Positions 1-7,650 of a stretch of 28,920 nt of DNA are shown one piece after another. A program made the translations under genes and the position numbers. Positions within the stretch are counted from its first letter, which is position 1. Each line of letters opens with the position of its first letter. Under the pieces are notes generated by a model. It searched no databases, had not been told where the DNA came from, and worked only from the letters and a program-made list of their open reading frames with translations. Source of the DNA: an uncultured Aquincola sp. (GTDB taxonomy: Bacteria > Pseudomonadota > Gammaproteobacteria > Burkholderiales > Burkholderiaceae); contig CAKZXL010000265.1 of the NCBI GenBank assembly GCA_937883885.1, positions 1-28,920 of the forward strand. Direction: 5' to 3'.

Positions 1-393
1 CCAGACGCGGCGCACGGTGGTTGCACCAACGCCCAGATGCTCGGCCAGCGTTCGCGTGCTCCAGTGCGTGGCGTTGATCGGCTTGTCCTACAGCGTGGCC
101 TGCACGATGCGCGACTCCATCTCCGCGGTGATCGTGGCCGGCCGGCCGCTGCGAGGGGCGTCCTTGCGCAGCGCATCAATGCCACCGCTGAGGAAGCGCT
201 CGCGCCACAGCGCGACCTGGCGCCGATCCAGGCCGGCCTCCACTGCGATGTCCTTGTTTTGCCGACCCTGCGCTGCCAGCAGCACGACCAGCGCCCGCTG
301 CTGCAGCCGAGCCTGCACCGTGCGGCGCTTGGCCAGCACACGAAGCTCCCGCTCGGTGTGCTCATCCAGTTCAATCGTCTTGGCTACCCGCAC
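1..393 (-). pseudogene. IS630-family transposase, 5' part, with in-frame amber stop, cut by window edge
   Basis: The minus strand reads 101 codons from an ATG at 393: a helix-turn-helix N-terminal region typical of IS630-type transposases, with residues such as LAKRRTVQARLQQRALVVL and a Gly-Arg-Pro (SGRPATIT) linker. A TAG at 90-88 stops it. The same frame continues without interruption from 87 to base 1 (DKPINATHWSTRTLAEHLG and onward), which is the next conserved stretch of this family, so the TAG looks like a nonsense mutation (probably CAG or AAG to TAG) in a once continuous gene. The catalytic DDE domain would lie outside the window. It is a different IS630 lineage from the intact copy near 26 kb. 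Its outer end is probably near 414-420, where the reading frame of a disrupted host gene begins, but I could not define a terminal repeat. Confidence 0.8.
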
Positions 394-416
394 TGTTCCA
401 GCCTCCTGGAGGGTCT

Positions 417-563
417 GAGTATGCCGGCGGCGATAAGTTCTACAAATTCACGCGCACTGCACTAGAAAACGTCCACGTCGTTCGCTGGCTTGCCCGGTTT
501 CAGAAGGACTATCTACAGCAGCTTCAGCTCGTTGCCGAGATCAAGCGTCTACCATCAGAGTAA
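417..563 (+). pseudogene. C-terminal remnant of an unrecognised gene
   Basis: The plus strand has an open frame that runs out of the IS630 remnant and ends at TAA 561-563. It encodes about 48 residues beginning EYAGGDKFYKFTRTALENV and ending EIKRLPSE. It lacks a convincing start codon and ribosome site. Codon use and the amphipathic, charged composition look like the tail of a real protein whose 5' part was removed by the transposon to its left. I do not recognise the family. It could instead be a chance frame. Confidence 0.4.
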
Positions 564-715
564 TAGCCTCGCAGGCGTCCGGCGAACGCGTCTTGAGACG
601 GCTCGGCAGAGCGGCACCTATCGTCTACCCTAAGCCTTTGTCTTGTTAGATGAACCAGCCCTCGCAGGCGATGCGGTCCTCAGTCGCCGCATTCCTTGCG
701 GTACAAGGATCGACC

Positions 716-1213
716 ATGAGTGCCATCGAGTTTCTCAAGCATCACGTTCCCGACTACGCCGCGCTGAATCTAGAGGAGCAGACGGCGATCACGGAGTTCA
801 CTTTGCTATGGAGCGCGATGGAAGGGCTGCTTCTCAAGGGGAATGCCAATCCGACGTCGCTAGCCAATAAAGCCATTGAAATGGATCAACACGGCGGGAT
901 CGATATCGCGCCGTATCAGGCGCCCCTGGCGTACTTCCGTGCGCGGTACTTCGTGAACGGTACCTTCAACCATCGCTTCGACAACCTCCGCTTCAGAGGG
1001 AACGATCGCCAGGAACTCGTGGAGGAGGTGCTGAGCGGCAAGAAGACGGATCAGGTCAGCGTGCTCACCGCGCTGCTGCTCATCGTCTACAGGCTTCGCA
1101 ACAACCTCTTCCACGGCGAGAAGTGGAAATATGGCATCAAGGATCAGCAGAGCAACTTCGAGGCGGCAGCCGACGTTATGAAGAGCATGCTCGATACGCC
1201 TCGAATCATCTGA
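716..1213 (+). CDS. HEPN-like small protein, possible RNase toxin
   Basis: This is a 165-residue protein. I place the start at ATG 716 because an AAGGA sits six bases upstream (704-709 region), whereas the longer in-frame start at 650 has no visible ribosome site. The mostly helical sequence carries R128-NNLF-H133, the R-x4-H signature of HEPN domains, in a context (YRLRNNLFHGEK) typical of HEPN proteins found in defence islands and toxin modules, where this motif cuts RNA. No nucleotidyltransferase (MNT) antitoxin partner is visible beside it. It is separated from the next gene by about 146 bp on the same strand, so it may be an independent gene or the first member of the array. The HEPN call rests on one motif and general composition; the function is inferred. 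Confidence 0.6.
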   Translation: MSAIEFLKHHVPDYAALNLEEQTAITEFTLLWSAMEGLLLKGNANPTSLANKAIEMDQHGGIDIAPYQAPLAYFRARYFVNGTFNHRFDNLRFRGNDRQELVEEVLSGKKTDQVSVLTALLLIVYRLRNNLFHGEKWKYGIKDQQSNFEAAADVMKSMLDTPRII

Positions 1214-1348
1214 CGTGATGCCATAGCTTGCCTACGATCACATCCGGGCACCGGATCAAGAGACTCGGGGTAGGGATTCCACTCACTGTTCAGCCAGGAT
1301 TCGGCCTTCGGCCTCGGCTCTAATCAGACAGGGTTTGACAAGCTGTTC

Positions 1349-1353
1349 GGAGG
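1349..1353 (+). promoter_or_regulatory. Ribosome binding site deciding the GTG start at 1360
   Basis: GGAGG is followed by six bases and then GTG at 1360. The nearby TTG at 1357 would be only three bases away, which is too close, and no in-frame ATG occurs before the conserved N-terminus. Confidence 0.55.
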
Positions 1354-1359
1354 CGCTTG

Positions 1360-2670
1360 GTGGTCCCGGTTTCATCCAATAATTCCAATGCAAGAACTCG
1401 ACCGTCGATACCCAAAGCCAAGCAGCCCGCCATCGGCTGGGTCCTGATCTCGCGGGCGGAGGTTGCCAAGGCCGAAGCGCTGCTGAACGACCGGCAACGC
1501 GGCGTTGTCGACGAGTTGGGGCTGCTCTCGATCCACCAGGCATTCGCTGATCGGCTGTTTCCCGGCACATCGGTGCTGCACACTCGCCTGAGGTACGCAT
1601 TGTTCGTGCCCTGGCTGATGCAGACCGCCGCCAAAGCTGCCAACCCGATTCAGAAGCTGGAGCAGTTGGAGTTTGAGCTGACAGGGAGGCTCAAGCTTGG
1701 GCTGAGTAAGGCGGCCAGTGAGGACGACACCGGCGTCATCGGCGCGCGCGTGTACGAGAAGGGCAAGCCTGCGGCCCAGCCAGCCTCGTTCTCGTACTGG
1801 TCGGCCTTGGCTACATGGGGCATCCTCGGACGCGACCACAAGTACGCGGCCCCCTCGCGCGAATCGGTTCTAGAGGAATTGGGATCGGAGCGCAAAACCG
1901 GCTCTGCGGTCGACCTCGATGGACAGTCGCTGTCCACTGGCCCTACGTACTTCCAGGGCCTACCTGCGCCTCCGGCTGCACTGCTGGAAGATCCCAAGGG
2001 CGTGACCTTCAACCTGCCGGCCCATGAAAGGCAGTACCTCCGCAACCGACTGAGATCGATCAAAGCGCCAACGTTGGAAGACGAGACGCCGCGCGAGTCA
2101 TTTCTGGCGGCGCTGGCCCGCAATACGGTGAAGCCGCTGGAGAAGACCGAGCTGTGGGATGACGCGGCAGTCTGCGCCTGTGTTCCGAACGAGGATAAGG
2201 ACCTCATCGACCTGGCCCGTCACATCTCCGCGCTGGGCGGCATCGTCAGGGCGGTGTATCTCGCCTACGTCGAACAAGCCTGTGACGACAAAAAATTGCT
2301 CGCCAGCAGGGTGCATCGCGATCACCTGATCCAGTGCCGCACGGATTGGGGCGCCGAAGCGATGAAAGCCGACCTTGAGAAGCTAGTCGCGGAAAGGTTA
2401 GGACTGGAGCACAACAAGCTGTACAAGCTTCTCGAAGCCACGCAGGCTTGGCTCGCGACGTCTGCAGCGCTGCCGAAGGCATCCGTCAGAAAGCAATACG
2501 CGGACCTTGAGCTCAACCGCAAACAAGGCAGAGCACGTCTCAGCGGCAAAGCCGGCGCTAGTCAACAGCTGAGACGGTGGGCGCGATCCGGCGAGCGTGC
2601 CAGCACGGCAGGCCGGCTCCACTTCCGCTGGCCCAGCGTGAGCCGCTTGATCCGAGACCTCCATGAGTAG
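1360..2670 (+). CDS. DUF6361-like protein, first gene of the defence array
   Basis: The product is about 436 residues. The N-terminal third resembles DUF6361 proteins: an opening IGWVLISRAEVAKAEALL, then a DELGLLSIHQAFADRLFPGTS stretch and a RLRYALFVPWLMQ stretch, which is the pattern I know from this family. No catalytic motif is evident, and the biochemical role of the family is unknown to me. The C-terminal part is basic (RRWARSGERASTAGR) and may bind nucleic acid; that is inference. The stop codon overlaps the start of the following PLD gene by 8 bp (2663-2670), implying co-transcription and translational coupling. DUF6361 proteins commonly sit beside PLD-fold and helicase genes in defence loci, as here. 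The N-terminus is uncertain because only GTG and TTG starts are available. Confidence 0.7.
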   Translation: MVPVSSNNSNARTRPSIPKAKQPAIGWVLISRAEVAKAEALLNDRQRGVVDELGLLSIHQAFADRLFPGTSVLHTRLRYALFVPWLMQTAAKAANPIQKLEQLEFELTGRLKLGLSKAASEDDTGVIGARVYEKGKPAAQPASFSYWSALATWGILGRDHKYAAPSRESVLEELGSERKTGSAVDLDGQSLSTGPTYFQGLPAPPAALLEDPKGVTFNLPAHERQYLRNRLRSIKAPTLEDETPRESFLAALARNTVKPLEKTELWDDAAVCACVPNEDKDLIDLARHISALGGIVRAVYLAYVEQACDDKKLLASRVHRDHLIQCRTDWGAEAMKADLEKLVAERLGLEHNKLYKLLEATQAWLATSAALPKASVRKQYADLELNRKQGRARLSGKAGASQQLRRWARSGERASTAGRLHFRWPSVSRLIRDLHE

Positions 2671-3937
2671 CCCCAACAAAGCATCGACGGCAAGCGACGA
2701 AGACGACAAGCAGGCCAAGCATCTCCCCACGTCGTCACTGTTGGATGTCTTGACTCCGCCCACCGGCTACATCGTCGATCGCGCGCTGTGCTCGGCTTAC
2801 TCTGGCCAGTGCGCTGTTCTCGTCGCGATGCTGGCGGCGATGATTCGCCAGGGCACGGCCGAAGGTAAGGGGTCCTCAGACCTCGCGCTCGCACGTGCGT
2901 TGCAGAGATTGAAGGACCGAGTGCACTTCCTGGTGCAGCATGGCCGCCTGATTGGGCCGAGGAGCGCAAGCCCGATCCTGAACATGCTCGACAGGTTCGT
3001 CGTTCCTGTGAAGTACGACGAGCGCACAGCGTCGTGGCATCCCAAGGTGTGCATCGTGCGTTGCGTGAATCGCAGCAGCGCGAAAGCCAAGCCAGTCTGG
3101 CGCCTGTGGATCGGCAGCCGCAATTTCACGAAAGACGAGTCGTGGGATATGGCGCTCTCGCTCACGGGCGAGGCTGACGGCAAAGGCGACGAACTGGCCG
3201 GCGTCAATTCGATCACCGGCCTGCTCGCCCAACAGGCCGGCGTTGAAGCGCAATGGATGGAAGCGCTCAAGGAGTTGGGCACGGTCCGATGGCAAGTCCC
3301 CGCCGGCTTGCGAATCGACAAGCTGACGCTGTTCACGCATGAAGATTTGACCCGGGACCTGGAGCCGGTACCTGCAAACGCTCGCAGTGTCCTGGCTGTG
3401 TCGCCATTCCTCGATGAGTGGGGCGTCAGCAACCTCCTGAGGCTCCTGCCGCCAGCCACCGATCCGTTGAAGAAGCTCAGACTGATCTCAACAGCGGCTT
3501 GCCTGTCGGAGATGGCGAAGAAGCATCAGTGTACCCTCGCCCGATACAACCTGAGGTCCCTACCCGAGTCGAGCCAGGACGATCAGCCTGAGGAACTCGT
3601 TGAGCCCAGCAATGACGGATCAGATGCTGGCGCGGATGTGGCAGAAAGCCGTGGCCTGCACGCAAAGTTCATCTGGATCGAAACCCCCAAACGGGGGGAG
3701 CTGAGGCTGGGCAGCACCAACCTCACAAGGCGTGGATGGAAGCAGAACGCCGAAGTGCTGGCGATCGTGTCGGTGGCGCTCCCTGGCGGTGACTACAGCG
3801 AGCAACTGAGAAGCGGCCTGAAAGCCTTCGACGATTTCTGCTCCGAATACGAGCTCGGAGAAGAGGAAGCTATCCCGGACGACGAGATTCGTCGGCAAAG
3901 GGAGTTCGACGGTGAGCGTCCAGGCGCGCCACCTTGA
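2663..3937 (+). CDS. PLD-fold (HKD) nuclease-like protein, N-terminal part; gene split by IS66
   Basis: The frame encodes 424 residues, of which 416 are native and the last eight (GERPGAPP) come from the inserted element. Two HKD half-sites are visible: H126-P-K128 with G151-S-R-N154, and H333-A-K335 with G350-S-T-N353. Phospholipase-D-superfamily nucleases such as DISARM DrmC use two such sites facing each other to cut phosphodiester bonds. A Glu/Asp-rich segment lies between the sites (about 300-328). The gene overlaps DUF6361 by 8 bp. After residue 416 the original frame continues at 7022 across the IS66 element, so the intact protein would be about 625 residues. Both catalytic sites lie before the break, so a truncated protein might fold but lacks its C-terminal third. 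Family assignment is firm; the substrate is unknown. Confidence 0.85.
   Translation: MSSPNKASTASDEDDKQAKHLPTSSLLDVLTPPTGYIVDRALCSAYSGQCAVLVAMLAAMIRQGTAEGKGSSDLALARALQRLKDRVHFLVQHGRLIGPRSASPILNMLDRFVVPVKYDERTASWHPKVCIVRCVNRSSAKAKPVWRLWIGSRNFTKDESWDMALSLTGEADGKGDELAGVNSITGLLAQQAGVEAQWMEALKELGTVRWQVPAGLRIDKLTLFTHEDLTRDLEPVPANARSVLAVSPFLDEWGVSNLLRLLPPATDPLKKLRLISTAACLSEMAKKHQCTLARYNLRSLPESSQDDQPEELVEPSNDGSDAGADVAESRGLHAKFIWIETPKRGELRLGSTNLTRRGWKQNAEVLAIVSVALPGGDYSEQLRSGLKAFDDFCSEYELGEEEAIPDDEIRRQREFDGERPGAPP
3904..3911 (+). repeat. Left 8-bp target site duplication of IS66
   Basis: GTTCGACG lies directly before the IS66 terminus and is repeated exactly at 7014-7021 behind the other terminus. Eight base pairs is the duplication length known for the IS66 family. 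Confidence 0.93.
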
Positions 3938-3941
3938 CCAG
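3912..3941 (+). repeat. IS66 terminal inverted repeat (tnpC side)
   Basis: It begins GTGAGCGTCCAG and pairs with the reverse complement of 6984-7013 at about 25 of 30 positions. Confidence 0.9.
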
Positions 3942-3955
3942 GCCGGGACGCGAAG

Positions 3956-4465
3956 CTACTTGGACGCAGCTGCCGATCCGACGAAGGCGATGCACTCGAC
4001 GAGGTTGAGCGTGGCCAGCACCAGGTACTTCTCAGCCTCGGTACGCACAGCCCACAGGTCGTGGTCGCCGAGATAGCCGTAGACGAACGCAAGCAGGAAG
4101 CGCTCGGCATGCTCGTCACAGAACTGCTGGACGATCTGGGCGACCAACTCAGGCGGCAGCCCCTCGTTGAAGCGCGCACGGGCTGTCAGTCGCTGCAGGC
4201 ACCCCTCTTGGATGTCTTCAGTAACGACGGGCCACTGGTGACCGCTGCGCTTCATCGCCTGGAACGTGACCAGCAGGACGTGTATCGCCACATCCAACTG
4301 CTCCATGGCCACGCCCATGCGTGGCAACACCAGGATCGAGGCGAGCAAGGTGGGCTGCTCCTTGAAGATCTCGTCGGTCAGCGCCACCTTCTGCGCCAGG
4401 CTCATCCGCTGGACACCAACGTGGGCCTGCGCGATCACAGGGGCCGTGATCCTTCCCATCGTCAC
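3956..4465 (-). CDS. IS66 accessory (passenger) protein of unknown function
   Basis: This 169-residue frame starts at GTG 4465, overlapping the tnpC stop by four bases (GTGA), and ends 44 bp from the IS terminus. It therefore belongs to the element and is translationally coupled to tnpC. The sequence looks helical (MSLAQKVALTDEIF, LPPELVAQIVQQFCDEH) with no membrane segment or catalytic motif that I recognise. Some larger IS66 relatives carry an extra ORF after tnpC, which fits. Because it is not needed for the minimal IS66 set, it may be a regulator or a captured host gene. I cannot name a function. Confidence 0.65.
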   Translation of the reverse strand: MTMGRITAPVIAQAHVGVQRMSLAQKVALTDEIFKEQPTLLASILVLPRMGVAMEQLDVAIHVLLVTFQAMKRSGHQWPVVTEDIQEGCLQRLTARARFNEGLPPELVAQIVQQFCDEHAERFLLAFVYGYLGDHDLWAVRTEAEKYLVLATLNLVECIAFVGSAAASK

Positions 4466-6096
4466 GCGGGCCGCCAGCGGTGCGGCAGCAGTTCTTCGAG
4501 ACGATGGTGCGGGTGCGTGTGGATGCGCGCCAGCACATCACGCAGGTAGGCCCACGGATCCAGGCCGTTGAGCTTGGCCGACTGCACCAGGCTCATCACC
4601 ACCGCCGCGCGCTGGCCCGCCAACGCGCTGCCGGCGAACAGCCAGTTCTTCGCCCCGAGCTTCCAGGGCTTGATCTGCCGCTCGATGAGGTTGTTGTCGA
4701 TGACCACGGCCCCGTCGTTCAGGTGCAGCGTCAGCGCATTCCAGGCGTTGAGGCTGTAGTCGATCGCCTCGGCGATCTTGCTGCCGTCCAGCACCTGCGT
4801 GCGCTGTAGCTTCAGCCACACCTCGAACTCCTCCCACAACGGCCGGCTCACCGCCTGGCGGGCCTGCCGGCGCTCGTCGTGGCTCATCTCACTGAAGGCC
4901 GCTTCGGCGCGGTAGATCCGAGCCCAGCGCTGCATGGCCTCGGTCGCGACGGCGCTGGCGCTGTGCTCACCGCGGCTGAGCTCCTCGAAGCGACGACGGG
5001 CATGTGCGGCACACGCCGCCGACTGGCGCTGCGGGTAGCGCTTGGCGTCCAGCACAGCGTTGTATCCCCCGTACTGGTCCGTGATGAGCGTGCCCTGCCA
5101 GGCCGGCTCGGGTACTGGCGGCCCCTTGCCGCCGAGGAAGGCCAGCGGGTACTGCGATCCTCGACCCAGGCAGAACTCGTAGATCACGCCCGGGTGTGGG
5201 TCGTGATGGCTGCGCGCCCACGCCCAGACGTAGGCCTTCTTCGTCTTGCCGGCGCCCGGGTCCAGCAGCGGCACCGGTGTCTCGTCAGCATGCAGCACCC
5301 GGCAGCCCAGGATGAAGGCCCGGTGCAGCTCATACAGCGGCTCCAGGCTCGCACCGCCCGCGCCACCCCAACTGGCCAGCGTGGAGCGCGGCGTGTGCAC
5401 GCCCGAGCGCGCGTTGATCGGCTCTTGGCGGTAGTAAGGCAGGTGGTCGACGAAGCGGCTGATCAGCGTGTGCGCCACCAGGCCGGCCGCCGGGATGCCG
5501 CCGTCGACGACGTCGGGCTCGGCGGGCTCCTGGTGCAACTGCTGGCAGCACCGGCAGGCCCACTTGCCGTAGATGTGACGGTGCACGAAGAACTTGGCCG
5601 GCACGATGTCCAGCTTCTCGCTCACGTCCTCGCCGATGCGCTGCATGGGCTGGCGGCAGTCGGCGTTGGGGCAGTGGGTGTCCTCGGGCTCGTGGCGGTG
5701 CTCGACACGCTCCAGGTGTGCGGGCAGCGCCTGGCGCCGCGGCTTACGCGGCGGTGCCTTGGGCGTCTTGGGCGCCTCAGGCAGGCCGCGCTGCAGTTCG
5801 GCCAACTTCTCGCGCAGGCTGGCCTCGTCCTCGGCCAGGGCTTCGGCGAACAGCAGCCGCTGCGCGGCGGTCATGGCCTCGGTCTTGGCGTCGAACTGCC
5901 AGCGGCGCAACCGGGCAAGCTCGAAGTTGAGCTTGTCGATCTTGGCTTGCGCCAAGGTGAGCTCGCCGCCACGGCGGGCCAGTTCCTGCGCGTCGGCCTT
6001 CGCCTGTTGCTGCAGCCGCTCGATCAACGCCGCCACTTCGGCCGGCAGGCTCGTCAGATCAATGGCGGTGGCAACTGCACTGGGCATGCGCAGCAT
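4462..6096 (-). CDS. tnpC: IS66 family transposase TnpC
   Basis: This is a 544-residue DDE transposase of full family length. The order is: an N-terminal coiled coil (about residues 20-95, rich in Leu, Glu and Gln), a Pro/Lys-rich linker, a Cys-containing zinc-finger region (CPNADC ... CRCC), the catalytic core with HADETP and LITDQYGGYN supplying the two Asp, and IDNNLIERQIKPWKLG supplying the Glu with the usual C-terminal IS66 domain. The stop overlaps the start of the passenger gene. A 71-bp gap separates it from tnpB. Nothing suggests inactivation. Confidence 0.95.
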   Translation of the reverse strand: MLRMPSAVATAIDLTSLPAEVAALIERLQQQAKADAQELARRGGELTLAQAKIDKLNFELARLRRWQFDAKTEAMTAAQRLLFAEALAEDEASLREKLAELQRGLPEAPKTPKAPPRKPRRQALPAHLERVEHRHEPEDTHCPNADCRQPMQRIGEDVSEKLDIVPAKFFVHRHIYGKWACRCCQQLHQEPAEPDVVDGGIPAAGLVAHTLISRFVDHLPYYRQEPINARSGVHTPRSTLASWGGAGGASLEPLYELHRAFILGCRVLHADETPVPLLDPGAGKTKKAYVWAWARSHHDPHPGVIYEFCLGRGSQYPLAFLGGKGPPVPEPAWQGTLITDQYGGYNAVLDAKRYPQRQSAACAAHARRRFEELSRGEHSASAVATEAMQRWARIYRAEAAFSEMSHDERRQARQAVSRPLWEEFEVWLKLQRTQVLDGSKIAEAIDYSLNAWNALTLHLNDGAVVIDNNLIERQIKPWKLGAKNWLFAGSALAGQRAAVVMSLVQSAKLNGLDPWAYLRDVLARIHTHPHHRLEELLPHRWRPA

Positions 6097-6167
6097 GGTG
6101 CCGCATCGAACATCGGCCGCCCATTGGCGATTGCGCTGTCAACCGCCGAGCAGGTCAACGCAGACGC

Positions 6168-6512
6168 TCAGGCGCGCCGGATCGTGGCCAGCTCACCCAG
6201 ACGCTGCCAGGGCAGTCCGAGGGTCAGTGCCTCGAATTGCTGGGCGCTCAGTTGCAAGGCCGGTGCTGCCGAGCCCGCCTCGCGGGTGTGCCAGACGAAG
6301 CGGCCGGCATGCAGCCGGCGCGTGGCGCACCACACGCCGAAGCCGTCATGCACGAGCAGCTTGATGCGGCTGGCCCGTGCGTTGGCGAACAGGTAGCCGT
6401 GGTGGGCGCGGGCCTCGCCGAGTGTGTTGACGACGGCCGTCAGCAACCGGTCGGCGCCGGCGCGCATGTCCTGCGGCTGAATGCACAGCCACAGGGCGTC
6501 GATGCGGATCAT
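6168..6512 (-). CDS. tnpB: IS66 family protein TnpB (IS66 Orf2)
   Basis: This is a 114-residue protein starting at ATG 6512, which overlaps the tnpA stop as ATGA. The longer frame to 6557 is only an open extension into tnpA. The core has the family features: LWLCIQPQDMRAGADRL, GYLFANARASRIKLLVHD and GFGVWCATRRLHAGRFVW. TnpB is required with TnpA for IS66 transposition, although its exact role is not settled. Confidence 0.93.
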   Translation of the reverse strand: MIRIDALWLCIQPQDMRAGADRLLTAVVNTLGEARAHHGYLFANARASRIKLLVHDGFGVWCATRRLHAGRFVWHTREAGSAAPALQLSAQQFEALTLGLPWQRLGELATIRRA

Positions 6513-6991
6513 TCCTTGAGCGCCGTGGCGGCGAGTTCGCGCAGCCAGGCGGCACACGAGTCGGCCTGCGTCGACGGCCAGCGCACGCTCAGCTGCGTGC
6601 CGTCCCGGTTGAGTTCGACATGGATGTCGGAGGGAGCGGATGCTGAGGCAAGGTCAGTGGCCGTCGCCTCGGGCGCAAGTGCCACAGGGATGAACTGCAG
6701 CGCCGCAGCCGTCGGCATCGGCACGGCTGCCGGCATGGGACCCACGGTCCTCGGTGCAGCCAGTCCGGCACGCTTGATGCCGCGGCCAACCAGCCACTTG
6801 CGCACGAGGTTGACGTTCAGGCCGTGAGCCAGCGCGATGGCCGCCACCGACGCGCCGGGTGCTTGGCACTCGGCCAGAACTTGTGCCTTGAACTCGGCGC
6901 TGTGCACGCGCCTCTGGGATCTGGGTTGCATAGGTGCCCACCTGTTCGTATTGGTGGGCACCATCGTCACGGGTGCATCAGCGCTGTTCAA
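6509..6991 (-). CDS. tnpA: IS66 family protein TnpA (helix-turn-helix)
   Basis: This 160-residue protein has an N-terminal helix-turn-helix (RRVHSAEFKAQVLAECQ, then ASVAAIALAHGLNVNLVRKW), as in IS3/IS66 OrfA proteins, an Ala/Pro-rich middle and a conserved C-terminal strand-helix region. It begins 22 bp inside the right terminal repeat, so its promoter must lie in or near the terminus or in flanking DNA. It is coupled to tnpB by an ATGA overlap. Confidence 0.9.
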   Translation of the reverse strand: MNSADAPVTMVPTNTNRWAPMQPRSQRRVHSAEFKAQVLAECQAPGASVAAIALAHGLNVNLVRKWLVGRGIKRAGLAAPRTVGPMPAAVPMPTAAALQFIPVALAPEATATDLASASAPSDIHVELNRDGTQLSVRWPSTQADSCAAWLRELAATALKE

Positions 6992-7013
6992 GATGGGACG
7001 GCTGGACGCTCAC
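6984..7013 (-). repeat. IS66 terminal inverted repeat (tnpA side)
   Basis: It ends CTGGACGCTCAC on the plus strand, the exact inverse of the first 12 bases of the other terminus. Confidence 0.9.
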
Positions 7014-7021
7014 GTTCGACG
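7014..7021 (+). repeat. Right 8-bp target site duplication of IS66
   Basis: GTTCGACG is identical to 3904-3911. The last base is the first base of the GAG codon that rejoins the PLD gene. Confidence 0.93.
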
Positions 7022-7650
7022 AGGCCCGAAACGCGTTGGTCGTCGACTTCGCTGCCACTCAGGCGCTGCAGGACGGCGCCGCGGTCGTGACCCTCCAGGC
7101 GCCGCTGCATCTCCCTGCGGGCGCTCTCCTTCGAGTCGGGCGTATCGGCGACGTACTGCTGCCATGGGACGCCGGAGTCACGAGCTTGAAGCTTCCTGAT
7201 GCCTCGGCCCATGACAACGGCGATCTCCTGCGTATGGAAGTTGTGATGGGAGACCTGAGGTCAGAGTGGCTGCAGCACGTCCCCTTTGTCCCGAGCCTAT
7301 CCAGGGACGCCCGTGATGTGCCATTGCTCCATGCCTATCTGGGCATCGATGGCGTGATTTCGCTGCTCAACGACAGCCTCACAGCCGGCGGCAACGGCGG
7401 CGGACGCCGGCGGCCGTGGAACAAGCCACACACACCTGGCCCATCCGCTCAGACCATCGCGCTGCTAGGCATCGAAGCGGTGCTGAGCAGCTGGGCGCGC
7501 GACAAGGAGTCGCTGAGCGAGACAAAGCGAATTGTCGAGATCGCGCGCAGGTGCGAGGCGACATCCAAGAAGGAGGAGAAGGCGTTCCATCAGCTGAAGG
7601 CCTTCCTGACGAGCTGGGATGCCATCGAGCAGGAGCTGGTCAAGCCATGA
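7014..7650 (+). pseudogene. C-terminal third of the IS66-split PLD-fold gene
   Basis: After the IS66 terminus the plus strand stays open in the frame that matches the PLD gene: codon 417 is G3911 joined to A7022-G7023 (GAG). From there 209 residues follow (EARNALVVDFAATQAL to EQELVKP), giving about 625 residues for the intact protein. The open frame extends upstream to a GTG at 6934 inside the element, but that start is an artefact or at best a chimeric one. The segment has a beta-rich first half (VVTLQAPLHLPAGALLRVG), a Gly/Arg-rich linker near GGNGGGRRRPW and a helical, charged end. I recognise no separate domain. Its TGA overlaps the next gene's ATG as ATGA, so translation of this part would normally feed the helicase gene. 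Confidence 0.9.

Larger units (their letters stand above)
3912..7013. mobile_element. Complete IS66-family insertion sequence (3102 bp)
   Basis: The ends are defined by terminal inverted repeats beginning GTGAGCGTCCAG. Twelve bases match perfectly and about 25 of the first 30 match (3912-3941 against 6984-7013). The element is flanked by the 8-bp direct repeat GTTCGACG. Inside, all genes are on the minus strand in the order tnpA, tnpB, tnpC and a fourth accessory ORF, the classic IS66 layout plus a passenger. Reading frames are intact and the termini are undamaged, so it looks recent and possibly still mobile. It interrupts the PLD gene of the defence array in the antisense orientation. Confidence 0.95.

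Noticed and set aside
1335..1340. TTGACA as a -35 promoter box before the DUF6361 gene
   Set aside because: No reasonable -10 box lies 16-18 bases downstream, and that position would already be inside the gene.
4879..6396. 505-codon plus-strand open frame
   Set aside because: It lies opposite IS66 tnpC and tnpB; its low-complexity composition marks it as a shadow frame.
7416..7646. 77-codon upstream extension of the SF2 helicase
   Set aside because: It overlaps the PLD C-terminal part in another frame and shows no helicase similarity; ATG 7647 with the ATGA overlap is the better start.
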